Shown: piece after piece, positions 9,052 to 17,692 of the stretch | Layout: each line of letters opens with the position of its first letter | Numbering within the stretch: the first letter of the stretch is position 1 | NCBI GenBank assembly: GCA_018262975.1 | Contig: JADFDG010000009.1 | Location: forward strand, 1-64,000 | Source: Gammaproteobacteria bacterium | Lineage (GTDB): Bacteria; Pseudomonadota; Gammaproteobacteria; Pseudomonadales; JADFDG01 | Length of the DNA stretch: 64,000 bases | Direction of reading: 5' to 3' | The notes under the pieces: model-generated | Seen by the model: only the letters and a program-made list of their open reading frames with translations | Told to the model about the DNA's origin: nothing | The model's database searches: none | Made by a program: the position numbers and the translations under genes

Positions 9052-9408
9052 ATGACGCCCGCGCTGCTGGCCGGTTTCGTGATCACCTTGTTGCTGCTTT
9101 CCGGTGCCGGCTCGCTCTGGGCGTACCGGCGCATGCGCCGCCCCACGGTCGGGCCGCTGGGCCGCCTGCTGGTGGCGCTGGGCTTCCTGCTTGGCGGCGC
9201 CCTGGTGGCGTACGTGCCGTTCAACGCCATCCGCGCGGGTGGCCTGTGGTGCCCCAGCCGCGCATGTGATGCGTGGTTCTCCATGGCTGCCAACCCCGTC
9301 GACTTCTGGGCTACGGTCGTTTTCCTGCACCTGTCGGCGGCGGCGATCCTGTCGTTGGGCATCGCCGGCCTGCGGCTGGCCATTGCCGGACCTCACCGGG
9401 AGGCATAG
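9052..9408 (+). CDS. Hypothetical three-helix membrane protein
   Basis: 118 residues from ATG 9052, two bases after the ferric-reductase-like stop. Hydrophobic segments lie at about 4-24, 40-60 and 86-110. A WCPSRACDAWF loop carries two Cys. Tight spacing suggests it serves with the upstream flavoprotein, but no family is recognised. Confidence 0.6.
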   Translation: MTPALLAGFVITLLLLSGAGSLWAYRRMRRPTVGPLGRLLVALGFLLGGALVAYVPFNAIRAGGLWCPSRACDAWFSMAANPVDFWATVVFLHLSAAAILSLGIAGLRLAIAGPHREA

Positions 9409-9414
9409 CACCCC

Positions 9415-10479
9415 ATGGCACACACTGAGCTGGCTGCACTGGGCTGGAGTGACTGGTTCGAGCAGCGCGCCAACTGCAGCGGCGCCGACACCGTCGCGCG
9501 TGTGACGGCCGTGGACCGCGACCAGTTGCTGCTGGTTGACCAGGCCGGTCACTTCCGCGCCAAGCTGAGCGGGAGCTTCCTGCACCACCATCACCTGTCG
9601 CACGAACTGCCCTGCGTGGGCGACTGGGTGTGCGTGGCCCGGCCGGCGGGCGACGGGATCGGCGTGGTGCACTCATTGCTGGAGCGCCGCACGGCGCTGC
9701 GCCGCAAGTCGGCGGGCAAGGTGGTGGATTACCAGATGATTGCCGCCAACGTGGATGACGTGGTGATCGTCCAGTCCTGCCATACCGACTTCAATCTCAA
9801 GCGCCTGGAGCGCTACCTGGTGATGGTGATGGATGGCGGCGCCGAGCCGCGCATCCTGCTCACCAAGACCGACCTGGTGACCCCGGAGGTGCTGGCCGCG
9901 CAGCTGGCGCAGATCCGTGCCGCCGGCATCACCGCGCCGGTGTTCACCCTGAGCAACGTCACCGGCGACGGCCTGGACGAACTGCAGCGCCAGCTGGTGC
10001 CCGGCCGCACCTGTTGCTTCGTGGGCTCCTCGGGGGTGGGCAAGAGCACGCTGGTCAACCACCTGCTCGGCCGCGAGGTGCAGGAAACGGCCACCGTCAG
10101 CGGCACCGGCGAAGGCCGCCACACCACGGTGCGCCGCGAACTGATCCGCCTGGAGGGCGGGGCCCTGGTCATCGACAACCCCGGCATGCGTGAGTTCGGC
10201 ATCGTCGGTGCGGAGGAGGGCCTGGAGGGCAGCTTCGCCGACATCGTGGCGCTGGCCGCGGGCTGCCGCTTCCGCGACTGCAGCCATACCGGCGAGCCCG
10301 GCTGCGCGGTGCTCGCCGCCGTCGAGGCCGGCGAGATCAGCCGCGAGCACCTCGACAATTACCTGAAGCTCGGCCAGGAGTCCGCCTTCCACCAGATGTC
10401 GTATGCCGAGAAGCGCAAGAAGGACCGTGATTTCGGCAAGTTCATCAAGTCGGTGAAGAAGGACCTCGCCGATGACTAG
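9415..10479 (+). CDS. rsgA: Ribosome small subunit-dependent GTPase A
   Basis: 354 residues. This is a circularly permuted GTPase that checks 30S maturation. In order: N-terminal OB-fold, G4 motif TKTD, G1 motif GSSGVGKST, G3 motif DNPG, then a C-terminal zinc knuckle CRFRDCSHTGEPGC. The motif order G4-G1-G3 is diagnostic of RsgA/YjeQ. The length is typical. It starts 6 bp after a small membrane gene. Confidence 0.95.
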   Translation: MAHTELAALGWSDWFEQRANCSGADTVARVTAVDRDQLLLVDQAGHFRAKLSGSFLHHHHLSHELPCVGDWVCVARPAGDGIGVVHSLLERRTALRRKSAGKVVDYQMIAANVDDVVIVQSCHTDFNLKRLERYLVMVMDGGAEPRILLTKTDLVTPEVLAAQLAQIRAAGITAPVFTLSNVTGDGLDELQRQLVPGRTCCFVGSSGVGKSTLVNHLLGREVQETATVSGTGEGRHTTVRRELIRLEGGALVIDNPGMREFGIVGAEEGLEGSFADIVALAAGCRFRDCSHTGEPGCAVLAAVEAGEISREHLDNYLKLGQESAFHQMSYAEKRKKDRDFGKFIKSVKKDLADD

Positions 10480-10564
10480 CGTGGCGCAACGCGCTATGTT
10501 CCCGACGGCGGCAACCCGTTCGTCCGCCGTTCATTCCGTCACATGGCAACCAGAGGAAGGATCC

Positions 10565-11032
10565 ATGCGTACCACCCGTGTCATTGCCTCGATGCTCGCC
10601 GCCATCGCTCTGCCGTTGTGCGTCAGCGCCCTGGCCGCCACCGCCCCGCAATGCCCGTTTACCGCCGACTACCTCAAGGCACAACTGGGCCAGCCGTTCG
10701 CCGCCGGCGTGCCGGAGAACGGCATTGTCGGCAAGGCCTGCACCTACAAGGCCAAGGGCATCAAGTTGTGGATCGATGCCGGCCCGCTGGCGGCGCCCAC
10801 CGCGGAGATGTGGCGCAAGATGGCGTCGCCGCCCGGCATGAAATGGAAAGTGGTCGCCGGTGATCCGGACAAGGCCGTGCACGAGCAGCCGCCGGCTGGC
10901 GTCAGCCCGTATCCGTCGCTCAGTTACGAGCGTGCCGGCTGGCTGGTGAACATCACCGTGACTGGCGTGGATGGCAAGGCCGCCATCGATAGCTGGAACG
11001 GCAAGCTGCTGAAGCTGCGCCGCATTCCCTGA
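10565..11032 (+). CDS. Secreted hypothetical protein
   Basis: 155 residues from ATG 10565, preceded by AGGAAGGA; the upstream open frame to 10472 lacks a better start. A clear signal peptide (about 24 residues, ending ALAATA) precedes a small mature domain with two Cys (APQCPF and GKACTYK) that could form a disulfide. I do not recognise the family. Confidence 0.65.
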   Translation: MRTTRVIASMLAAIALPLCVSALAATAPQCPFTADYLKAQLGQPFAAGVPENGIVGKACTYKAKGIKLWIDAGPLAAPTAEMWRKMASPPGMKWKVVAGDPDKAVHEQPPAGVSPYPSLSYERAGWLVNITVTGVDGKAAIDSWNGKLLKLRRIP

Positions 11033-11076
11033 ACTGCCCACGGATGGCGCGGTGTTGCGCCAGAGGACTCGCCCGC

Positions 11077-11499
11077 ATGATGCGTGTATTGCTCGCGTTG
11101 CTTCTTTCCATGGCCGCCACGGCCCAGGCCGGTGAGATTTACAAGTGGACCGACGCCAACGGCAAGGTCCACTTTGGTGACCGCGCGACGCAAGCGGGCC
11201 CAGCGGCGGCGGAAGTCGTCAATCCGCAGGTGAATGTCGTGGAGTCGAGCATGTCCCGTGGCGCCCCACCGCCCGGCGAAGCCGCTGCGCAAAGTCCCGG
11301 GCGGCCACCGGCGCTGCAGAAGCAGCGGCGCGATCCCGAACCCGAAACGGGATCTTCCTCCTGCCAGGCGCAGTGGCGTGCCTACGATGAATCGAAACGC
11401 TGCTATGAAGGCTGTTCCATCCGCCGCCACGATGGCCTGGGCTGGAACACGTCGAACTGCCAGTGCACCAGCGTGCCGGTGCCGAATTGCCGGCGCTGA
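11077..11499 (+). CDS. DUF4124-containing secreted protein
   Basis: ATG 11077 (site CAGAGGA) begins a signal peptide ending AQA. The mature N-terminus GEIYKWTDANGKVHFGDRA is the DUF4124 signature, common in gammaproteobacterial periplasmic proteins. A proline-rich linker follows, then a Cys-rich tail with six Cys in the last 45 residues that could be disulfide-bonded. Function unknown. Confidence 0.82.
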   Translation: MMRVLLALLLSMAATAQAGEIYKWTDANGKVHFGDRATQAGPAAAEVVNPQVNVVESSMSRGAPPPGEAAAQSPGRPPALQKQRRDPEPETGSSSCQAQWRAYDESKRCYEGCSIRRHDGLGWNTSNCQCTSVPVPNCRR

Positions 11500-11871
11500 G
11501 GCGCCTGCCCGCTTGCTGACGTCGCAAGGGCGTGCTTCGATCACTGTCCGCCAGTACGCAGCCGCCGTTTCACCGGTCAGTGTCCTTGCGCACGCGAGCC
11601 TCGTTTCTGCGGCAAATCGCGTCATTTGCTTCATGCAAACTTCCTAAGCGCCCTGGCTTTCGCGTACTGCAAAAGTACCTTTCGCATTCCGCTCATCGGA
11701 ATGCGTGGCCGCATCTGTTGACCCTCCGTGACCTGCTCGTGGAAATGAAACCGCAGTTGCATTCCGTGCAACGCCGGCCCGCAGTACATGGCCGCGCAAT
11801 TACAAAAATTAACAACGCGAGCATGACAACAGTGTCCGCCAGCTACGGCGGACCGGAGCGGGAGGTGGCAG
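11500..11871. other. Intergenic region, 372 bp
   Basis: No convincing gene. It contains a hairpin at 11683-11705 (listed separately) and an A/T-richer stretch around 11800-11830 that could hold the promoter of the following diheme cytochrome gene. No clear -35/-10 pair is seen. Confidence 0.5.
11683..11705. promoter_or_regulatory. Perfect 9-bp inverted repeat
   Basis: CGCATTCCG, 5-nt loop CTCAT, CGGAATGCG. There is no T-run, so it reads better as an operator or RNA hairpin than a terminator. It lies 167 bp upstream of the RoxA-like gene. Confidence 0.45.
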
Positions 11872-14025
11872 ATGCTGTCCATATGGAAAGGTGGAACAAC
11901 GGTACGCGTGGCCGGCGCGCTATGCGTGCTGGCGCTGGCCGGGTGCAACGCGGAGCAGGAAGGCGGTGAACTGGCGGTCTCCGAGGAAATCGGCAGCGCG
12001 GTCGGTGACGCCGGTGTGTTCCCGGAAATCACCGTTGCAGATCTCGACATCACACCCAGGGCCGGCAACACCGCCTACCCGTTGCTGGGCACCAGCAAGC
12101 GCGGCGGTTCGCCGGTGTGGGACTACTGCGAAGACAAGCCCGACAGCACGCCGGTGCCCACCGATCCGCGCTGGCTGGTGCAGCCCGGCATCAGCGACGG
12201 CCGCGCGGTGGCCTTCAACGCCTACTGGAAGGACTGCCACGTCGATCCCGAGGCCGTTGACGAGGTAGGCCACGCGAAGACCTGCGGCGAGTTGCGCCAG
12301 CGCTGGTACGCCGGCGACCGCCTGCTGAACACCGGCAGCCCCGGCGTGGGCGTGCTGTTCGGCGGTGATGATCCGTACACGCTGGAGGCGGCTTTCGGCA
12401 TCTCCACGTTCTCCGCCGCGCAATACAACCAGTTGTGGAAGATCTGGGGCGGGTTTCTCACGCGCCCGTCGAACTTCGACCAGCTGGTGGCCGAGCGTTA
12501 CGGCTCCGGCTTCAAGACGACGTCACGCAACCCGTACCCCAAGCCCGGCGAGGACCCCAACAAGACCAACGGCGGCAGCGGCCAGTTGCCCGAGATGTTC
12601 ACCCAGGTGCGCGGTTACGACGGCAAGTGGACCGGCATGATCGGCGTGACCTGCCATGCCTGCCACTCCGGCGTGGCTGCCAACAAGGTGACCCCGGGCG
12701 GCGGCAACTCCATGCAGGACCTCAACCTGTTCCTGCGTGACATGCTGCCGCTGGGTTACCTGGCGTCGGTGGCGTCCATCGCCAACCTCACCCACACGCG
12801 CGGCACCAACAATGCCAGCGACGTGAACCTCGCCTTCCTGTTCCCCGACGACATCACCAACCTGTGGACGCCCGGCGAGCTGCTGGGGCTGATCACCTCC
12901 GGTTCCACCGCCAGCATGGACACGCCCAACTGGTGGAACATGGGCCACCGCCCGGTGAAATTCGCCGACGGCGTGTTCCCCATGGATGCGCCGCGCGTGG
13001 ACATGGTGTTCTACACGCCGTTCTTCGGCCTGTTCGGCTTTGCCGGCGGCCCGGTGAGCGAGGCCGGCCAGGAGTGGATGCGCGAGAACGGTCCGATGAT
13101 CAACACCTGGGTGGATTCGCTGAAGTCGCCGGCGTATCCGTTGCCGGTGAACACCACGCTGGCCGAGCAGGGCGCCGTGCTGTTCCATGAACTCGACCTG
13201 TGGTCACGCCCGAACACCGTGGCACGCCCGGCCGAGGGCAACGGCTCCTGCTCCAGTTGCCACGGCGCCTACTCGCCGCGCTACGTGAACGACTCGCGCT
13301 GGCTGGCTACCCCGGCACTCGAAGGCATGGCCTCGTACATCACGCCGCAACGCATCATCGCCGCCGACCCGGTGCGCCTGGACACCAACAACGAGATGAT
13401 GCAGCGCGCCGGCGCGAAGAACTTCTTCGGTTACCCGCAGACCTACGGCACCGAGAACGATTGCGGCCCGCAGAACCAGGAGCGCCTGCGCGGCGATCGT
13501 GAGCTCGGCTACCTCGCGCCGCCGCTGTACGGCGTGTGGGCATCGGCGCCGTACATGCACAACGGCTCCATCCCGAACGTCTGGGAGATCCTCAAGCCGT
13601 CCGACCGCAAGGCGATCTGGCGCCGCAAGTCGAAGACCGCGCCGTTCGGCCAGTCCTCGCAGGTGATGGGCTACGACACCAACATGTCCACCGCCTACGA
13701 CAGCGCGAAGATGGGCTGGAAGTACGACACCATCGCCTGCAAGTGGCGCACCTGGTGGAACCCGTCGGTGACGCCGTACATCAGCTGCGACCCGAACGAC
13801 GAGTACAACGACCCGCTGGCCCAGCAGATCCTGTCCGGGCTGTTCTCCAACCTGATCGTGACCTGGAACATCCTGTTCCCGCCCACCCTGACCAAGGCGC
13901 AGATGGAAGATCGCAAGATCTACAACACCATCCTGTTCAGCCAGGGTAACGAAGGCCACGAGTTCAACGCGGTGCTCACCGATGCCGAGCGCACGGCCAT
14001 CATCGAGTACCTGAAGACGCTGTAA
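11872..14025 (+). CDS. Diheme c-type cytochrome lipoprotein related to rubber oxygenases RoxA/RoxB
   Basis: 717 residues. The lipobox LAGC places Cys25 as a lipidated N-terminus. Two heme c motifs are present: CHACH at residues 261-265 and CSSCH at 460-464. The spacing of 199 residues matches, from memory, that of RoxA of Xanthomonas sp. 35Y. Other landmarks are DTPNWWNMGHRP between the hemes and the MauG/CCP-like APPLYGVWASAPYMHNGS after the second. The size and lack of a third heme also fit the Rox family, which cleaves polyisoprene with O2. Alternatives are other large diheme cytochromes of the MauG/peroxidase superfamily. Characterised Rox proteins are secreted, so lipid anchoring would be a departure. 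Confidence 0.7.
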   Translation: MLSIWKGGTTVRVAGALCVLALAGCNAEQEGGELAVSEEIGSAVGDAGVFPEITVADLDITPRAGNTAYPLLGTSKRGGSPVWDYCEDKPDSTPVPTDPRWLVQPGISDGRAVAFNAYWKDCHVDPEAVDEVGHAKTCGELRQRWYAGDRLLNTGSPGVGVLFGGDDPYTLEAAFGISTFSAAQYNQLWKIWGGFLTRPSNFDQLVAERYGSGFKTTSRNPYPKPGEDPNKTNGGSGQLPEMFTQVRGYDGKWTGMIGVTCHACHSGVAANKVTPGGGNSMQDLNLFLRDMLPLGYLASVASIANLTHTRGTNNASDVNLAFLFPDDITNLWTPGELLGLITSGSTASMDTPNWWNMGHRPVKFADGVFPMDAPRVDMVFYTPFFGLFGFAGGPVSEAGQEWMRENGPMINTWVDSLKSPAYPLPVNTTLAEQGAVLFHELDLWSRPNTVARPAEGNGSCSSCHGAYSPRYVNDSRWLATPALEGMASYITPQRIIAADPVRLDTNNEMMQRAGAKNFFGYPQTYGTENDCGPQNQERLRGDRELGYLAPPLYGVWASAPYMHNGSIPNVWEILKPSDRKAIWRRKSKTAPFGQSSQVMGYDTNMSTAYDSAKMGWKYDTIACKWRTWWNPSVTPYISCDPNDEYNDPLAQQILSGLFSNLIVTWNILFPPTLTKAQMEDRKIYNTILFSQGNEGHEFNAVLTDAERTAIIEYLKTL

Positions 14026-14031
14026 CGCGAT

Positions 14032-14060
14032 GCCCGCCGGCCAGCTACTGGCCGGCGGGC
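14032..14060. terminator. Strong hairpin after the RoxA-like gene
   Basis: Perfect 13-bp arms (GCCCGCCGGCCAG and its complement) around a CTA loop, 7 bp past the stop codon. There is no T-tract, so termination may be weak or it may act as a 3'-end stabiliser. Confidence 0.6.
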
Positions 14061-14077
14061 CATCCGCCCACGCCGGA

Positions 14078-14102
14078 AATTCCGTAAGGCAATTCCGTAA
14101 GG
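14078..14102. repeat. Tandem AATTCCGTAAGG repeat
   Basis: Two exact 12-bp copies with 13-bp period (14078-14089, 14091-14102), followed by a related GGAATTCCTG palindrome and two ttaggaa-like copies. It sits about 90 bp before the next gene in unusually A/T-rich sequence. This could be a promoter or operator region. Confidence 0.4.
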
Positions 14103-14187
14103 AATTCCTGTTAGGAAATTATTAGGAACGCGCCCGGAACGGCTCTGCTAGGTTGTCGCCCCGTGATGACACCCGACGGAGAAATCC

Positions 14188-14589
14188 ATGCGCTGCCTGC
14201 CTCGCCTCACCCCGGTCCTTGCCCTGCTGGCCACGCTCGCTGTCGCCACGGCAACCGCCGCCGACAACGCCTGCCTGCTGCGCGGCGCCATCAACGACGA
14301 TGGCATCGTGCAGAACGTCAACTACTGCGCGGTGAACAAGGGCATGAGCGCCGCCAGCTTCCGCACGCATTGCCAGGAACTGCACGCCAACCACGTGGAG
14401 GGCCTGAGCCCGGCCGCGGCGCGCGGCGTGAAGCTCTCGTTCCAGCCGGCCTGCCCGACCACCTACAAGGGCGCCTGCGACAATGCCTTCGGCGAGAAGA
14501 TGACGCTGCAGTTCATGGCCGGCGACTCGCTGGTGGTGAGCCGCCAGGCCGGTCTGTTCTGCATATCGATCGACGGTCGCTGGCGGTGA
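14188..14589 (+). CDS. Small secreted Cys-rich hypothetical protein
   Basis: 133 residues; signal peptide of about 24 residues ending TATAA. The mature protein has six Cys, suggesting disulfides in the periplasm. No family recognised. It lies between the RoxA-like gene and a convergent unknown gene. Confidence 0.6.
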   Translation: MRCLPRLTPVLALLATLAVATATAADNACLLRGAINDDGIVQNVNYCAVNKGMSAASFRTHCQELHANHVEGLSPAAARGVKLSFQPACPTTYKGACDNAFGEKMTLQFMAGDSLVVSRQAGLFCISIDGRWR

Positions 14590-14599
14590 GCCGCGGCGC

Positions 14600-15403
14600 T
14601 CAGGCGCGCGGCGGCAGGTTGCGGTGCACCGTCGGCTTCGGGTTCCAGTACCAGTAGAAGAAGCCGTTGTCCGTCTGCAGCAGCGTGTGCGTGCGGATGC
14701 TGCTGGCGTGGATGTCGCCCCAGCAGGCGCGCGCCGAGTTGCGGTTGTTGTGCAGGTCGATCACGTCCTGGCCCGGCACCTGCGGCTTGGGCGGGATGTA
14801 CAGCGCGCTGCCCTGCGGCACCCACAGGTCGGCCATGCGGATCCTGCCGAGCTTCGGCCAGTAGCGTGCCACCGAGATCACCAGCGGGAATTTCGGATCG
14901 GTTGACGCGAACACGTGCGGGAAGTCGTGGTGCTCGAGGTCGGTGCACACCACGGTGAGCAGCGCGTTGCCGGTGCCCTGGTACGGCGACCAGTGGCCCG
15001 CCCACACGCCGTATTCGTATTCCACCTGGTGCAGTTGCTTCACCGGGCTCTGCAGCGCCACGCACTGGCCTTTTTCCACCAGCGTGATGCCGAACGCCGC
15101 CGCCGTCATCGGCGTGGCCCACAGCGGCAGGTATTCCACGTCCTCGGCCACCAGCCCCAGCTGCGTTTCCACGCCGTAAGGCGGCGTCTGCTTCACGCCG
15201 GCGATTTCCGGCACGATGTACTCGTTGCCCATGGCCAGCGCCGGGTCGGTGGCGGCGGGCGTGATCGGCGTCACGCCGGCCGGCGGCGCGGCCAGGTAGG
15301 TGGGCTGGCCGCCGTCGTTGTAGAAGTACGGCGTGGCGCTGATGTCCACCGGCTGGTCGATGATTTCGTTGATGAAAACCGGCGTAGCAAAGGGGCTGTC
15401 CAT
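14600..15403 (-). CDS. Hypothetical protein, 267 residues
   Basis: The frame opens at 15526, but ATG 15403 gives a cleaner start (MDSPFATPVFINEI). No signal peptide or membrane segment is evident. The protein is rich in Pro, Trp and Tyr and probably beta-rich. I do not recognise the family. It converges on the small secreted gene and lies 26 bp downstream of another unknown minus-strand gene. Confidence 0.6.
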   Translation of the reverse strand: MDSPFATPVFINEIIDQPVDISATPYFYNDGGQPTYLAAPPAGVTPITPAATDPALAMGNEYIVPEIAGVKQTPPYGVETQLGLVAEDVEYLPLWATPMTAAAFGITLVEKGQCVALQSPVKQLHQVEYEYGVWAGHWSPYQGTGNALLTVVCTDLEHHDFPHVFASTDPKFPLVISVARYWPKLGRIRMADLWVPQGSALYIPPKPQVPGQDVIDLHNNRNSARACWGDIHASSIRTHTLLQTDNGFFYWYWNPKPTVHRNLPPRA

Positions 15404-15429
15404 GCAGTAGTTCTCGTCGTGGTGGTTGG

Positions 15430-16245
15430 TCAGTACTTGTCCCAGTCGTGCGCTGAAGCCACGCACTTGCCGGTGGTGCTGAGCGGGCGCGCGGCCGCAC
15501 GCACGTTCAGGCCGCAGTGGCGGCACACCCAGGTGTATTCGCGCGGTGGTGCGTTGCGTGCTGCGGCCATTTGCTGGCGGTGCAGTTCTTCCTGGCGTGC
15601 CGCCTGGCGCTTGGCCTCGCGGCGCGCATCGTCGCGGTCCGCTTCTGCCTGGCGTTCCTTCGCCTGCGCCGCCCAGCGGGCGGCGGTCTCCGGGGAGGTG
15701 GCGGTAAACGCGTGCAGGCTGGCCGGTTGCCCGCGTTTGAACATCACCGAGCAGGTGTCGCCCCAGGGTTGCGCGAGGAATGACAGTACCAGAGAGTCGG
15801 TCACGCCGTTGCTGAAGGTCACGCTCAGGTTGTAGCAGTCGGGAATGAGCTCCAGCGCCACCAGTTCCTGCGGGCCCCAGTTCTGTTCGCCCATGTCCAC
15901 GTCGCCGTAGGCCAGCATGTCGTCGCGCATGTCATCCGGCATGTCGTCCATGTCGATGCCGCTGAGCATGCTGCTGCCCCACAGTTCGCGCAGTTCCCGT
16001 TCGGACTTGCCGGCCACGAAATGCGCCAGGCTCCAGGCGGCGTGCTGCACGTCATCCACGGACCAGGGCTCGGACGGATCACGCCAGGGGCGCGCCGGGT
16101 CGCCTACGCCACCGCTGCCGGTCGGCGCGGCCTGGACCCGTGCGGCCATTTCGGCCGGCGAGTCGTCGGCCTCGAGGTCGATGCTGTCGATATCGGCCTG
16201 GGTGGGCGCGCCTGGCGCGGGTTTTTTCTTGCTGAATGGCCACAT
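15430..16245 (-). CDS. Hypothetical protein with C-terminal zinc-ribbon-like motif
   Basis: ATG 16245 (MWPFSKKK) is preferred to GTG 16254 because GAGG lies 10 bases upstream of it. The N-terminus is low-complexity, the middle is acidic, and residues about 190-235 form a highly charged helix (ERQAEADRDDARREAKRQAA). The end carries WVCRHCGLNV and a late Cys, resembling half of a zinc ribbon. Function unknown; possibly cotranscribed with the 14600-15403 gene. Confidence 0.6.
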   Translation of the reverse strand: MWPFSKKKPAPGAPTQADIDSIDLEADDSPAEMAARVQAAPTGSGGVGDPARPWRDPSEPWSVDDVQHAAWSLAHFVAGKSERELRELWGSSMLSGIDMDDMPDDMRDDMLAYGDVDMGEQNWGPQELVALELIPDCYNLSVTFSNGVTDSLVLSFLAQPWGDTCSVMFKRGQPASLHAFTATSPETAARWAAQAKERQAEADRDDARREAKRQAARQEELHRQQMAAARNAPPREYTWVCRHCGLNVRAAARPLSTTGKCVASAHDWDKY

Positions 16246-16369
16246 GTGCGTCACGCCTCGGGCTGTGTCCGGGAAGAGGGCGACGGCCTTGTCGCGCTGT
16301 GTTCCCCGGCAATATAGGGCGCGTGCAACGCACGGCGCAAACCGGACCGTGCGGTCCGGCGTGCGCGGA

Positions 16370-16594
16370 TCACGCGGTGATGCGCGCGACCACCCCGCGC
16401 ACCCAGGGTGCCACCACCGCCACCGTCGGGAAGGCCACCGGCCAGGTGGTCGCGCAGCTTTTCAGCCATTGCGACCACAGGCCGGCGTGCAATCCCTGCG
16501 TGGTGGTCAGCACGAAGGCCGACACGATGCAGACCATGATCGCCGAGAGCAAGGCGCTGAAGACCAGCGGGGCAAAGCGGGCGGGAATACGCAT
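16370..16594 (-). CDS. DUF2798 family small membrane protein
   Basis: 74 residues starting MRIPARFAPLVFSALLSAIM, with GGAGA just upstream. It has two membrane helices and the W-P-V-A-F-P pattern in the second, typical of DUF2798. It follows the DUF2938 gene by about 56 bp. Another DUF2798 gene is at 52683. Function unknown. Confidence 0.8.
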   Translation of the reverse strand: MRIPARFAPLVFSALLSAIMVCIVSAFVLTTTQGLHAGLWSQWLKSCATTWPVAFPTVAVVAPWVRGVVARITA

Positions 16595-16650
16595 GTTGAT
16601 TCTCCAGGTCGATGATGCCAACGGTGTTGGCGGTATTTCCCGGCCGGCGT

Positions 16651-17142
16651 TCAACGCAGGCCCGGGAAGTGGGTGGCCCAGCCTGCGAGGTACAGGCCCA
16701 GGCCGAAGACGGCGTGCGTGACGAGGCTCTGCAGGCGTGCGGCCCGCGGGTCCGGCGTGCGCGACGCGGCGATGCCGGCGCCCATGCCCGGCTGCATCAG
16801 CAGGAACGGCGCGGCGGTGGTGGCGATGCCGAACGCCAGCGCCGGCAGCAGCGTGGGGTGGCGCAACCAGTCCGTACCGAGCAGCGTCAGCAGCAGGGCG
16901 GCGAACGCGATGCCGGTGAGGTAGTGCACGCTCCAGCCCATGACGGCCTCGCCGCTCACCGCCTCGGCGCGGGCGATCGCCGCGTGCCGGAACCGGCCGT
17001 GCCGCATGTGCGCGACCCAGCGGCCGACCAGCGCGTAGTTGGGGAAGGCCTGGCCCAGCAGGGGGCCGCGTGCCAGGCACCACAGGTCCATGACCAGGGT
17101 GGCGCCGATGCCGGTGACGAGGATGTCGCTCAATGTGTCCAT
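16651..17142 (-). CDS. DUF2938 family membrane protein
   Basis: 163 residues from ATG 17142 (MDTLSDILVTGIGATLVMDLWCLA). Four or five hydrophobic helices; the sequence pattern (ATLVMDLW, NYALVGRWVAHM, GWSVHYLTGIAFA, HAVFGLGLYLAGW) is that of DUF2938 proteins. It is divergent from a MerR regulator across an 81-bp gap that contains a MerR-type dyad, so that regulator probably controls it together with the DUF2798 gene. Confidence 0.85.
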   Translation of the reverse strand: MDTLSDILVTGIGATLVMDLWCLARGPLLGQAFPNYALVGRWVAHMRHGRFRHAAIARAEAVSGEAVMGWSVHYLTGIAFAALLLTLLGTDWLRHPTLLPALAFGIATTAAPFLLMQPGMGAGIAASRTPDPRAARLQSLVTHAVFGLGLYLAGWATHFPGLR

Positions 17143-17190
17143 GGGACGCTCCGGTGCTTGCCTTGGGCAGGTATGGCAGGCACAGTGCCA

Positions 17191-17208
17191 CTTCAAGTCA
17201 ACTTGAGG
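17191..17208. promoter_or_regulatory. MerR/SoxR-type dyad in divergent promoter
   Basis: CTTCAAGTCAACTTGAGG, an 18-bp near-perfect dyad (one arm mismatch), resembles the SoxR/NmlR operator pattern. On the minus strand a TTGACC hexamer (17212-17207) directly abuts it, so a promoter with the long spacer typical of MerR targets could fire toward DUF2938-DUF2798. The -10 (CACTGT) is poor. Confidence 0.6.
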
Positions 17209-17223
17209 TCAAGGGGGGTGGCC

Positions 17224-17649
17224 ATGGATATTGCCGAGGTGGCGCGGCGCTCGGGCATGCCGGCCTCCACGCTGCGTTTCTACGAGGAAAAGGGCCTCAT
17301 CCGTTCGATCGGCCGCAGCGGCCTGCGCCGCCTGTTCGATGCCGACGTGCTGGAGCGGCTGTCGCTGATCGCCCTCGGACGCGCCGCGGGCCTGTCGCTG
17401 GAAGAGATCGCGCGCATGTTCGCCCCCGAGGGGCAGCCACAGATCGACCGCGCGCTGCTGGCCGCCAAGGCCGATGAACTCGACGACAGCATTCGCAAGC
17501 TCACGGCGATGCGCGACGGCCTGCGCCACGCGGCCGCCTGCTCCGCGCCCAGCCACATGGAATGCCCGAAGTTCCGCCGCCTGGTGGGTTTGGCGGCAAG
17601 GGACGTGAAGCGCGCGCACCGCAAGAAGAGTGCGGCGAAGTTGGTGTAG
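17224..17649 (+). CDS. MerR family transcriptional regulator
   Basis: 141 residues from ATG 17224. A winged-helix MerR N-terminus (MDIAEVARRSGMPASTLRFYEEKGLI) is followed by a dimerisation helix and a short C-terminus with ACSAPSHMECPKFRR. The two Cys could sense metal or thiols, but the four-Cys SoxR cluster signature is not present. It is divergent from DUF2938-DUF2798 and probably regulates them through the dyad at 17191. Confidence 0.88.
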   Translation: MDIAEVARRSGMPASTLRFYEEKGLIRSIGRSGLRRLFDADVLERLSLIALGRAAGLSLEEIARMFAPEGQPQIDRALLAAKADELDDSIRKLTAMRDGLRHAAACSAPSHMECPKFRRLVGLAARDVKRAHRKKSAAKLV

Positions 17650-17692
17650 GCTATCAGTCCCGCGTTTCACGCCACGCGCAGTGCCGCACGCC

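Noticed and set aside
16370-17191. Single 273-codon minus-strand protein
   Set aside because: Only its last 74 codons are real (DUF2798); the rest is an out-of-frame reading of the DUF2938 gene.
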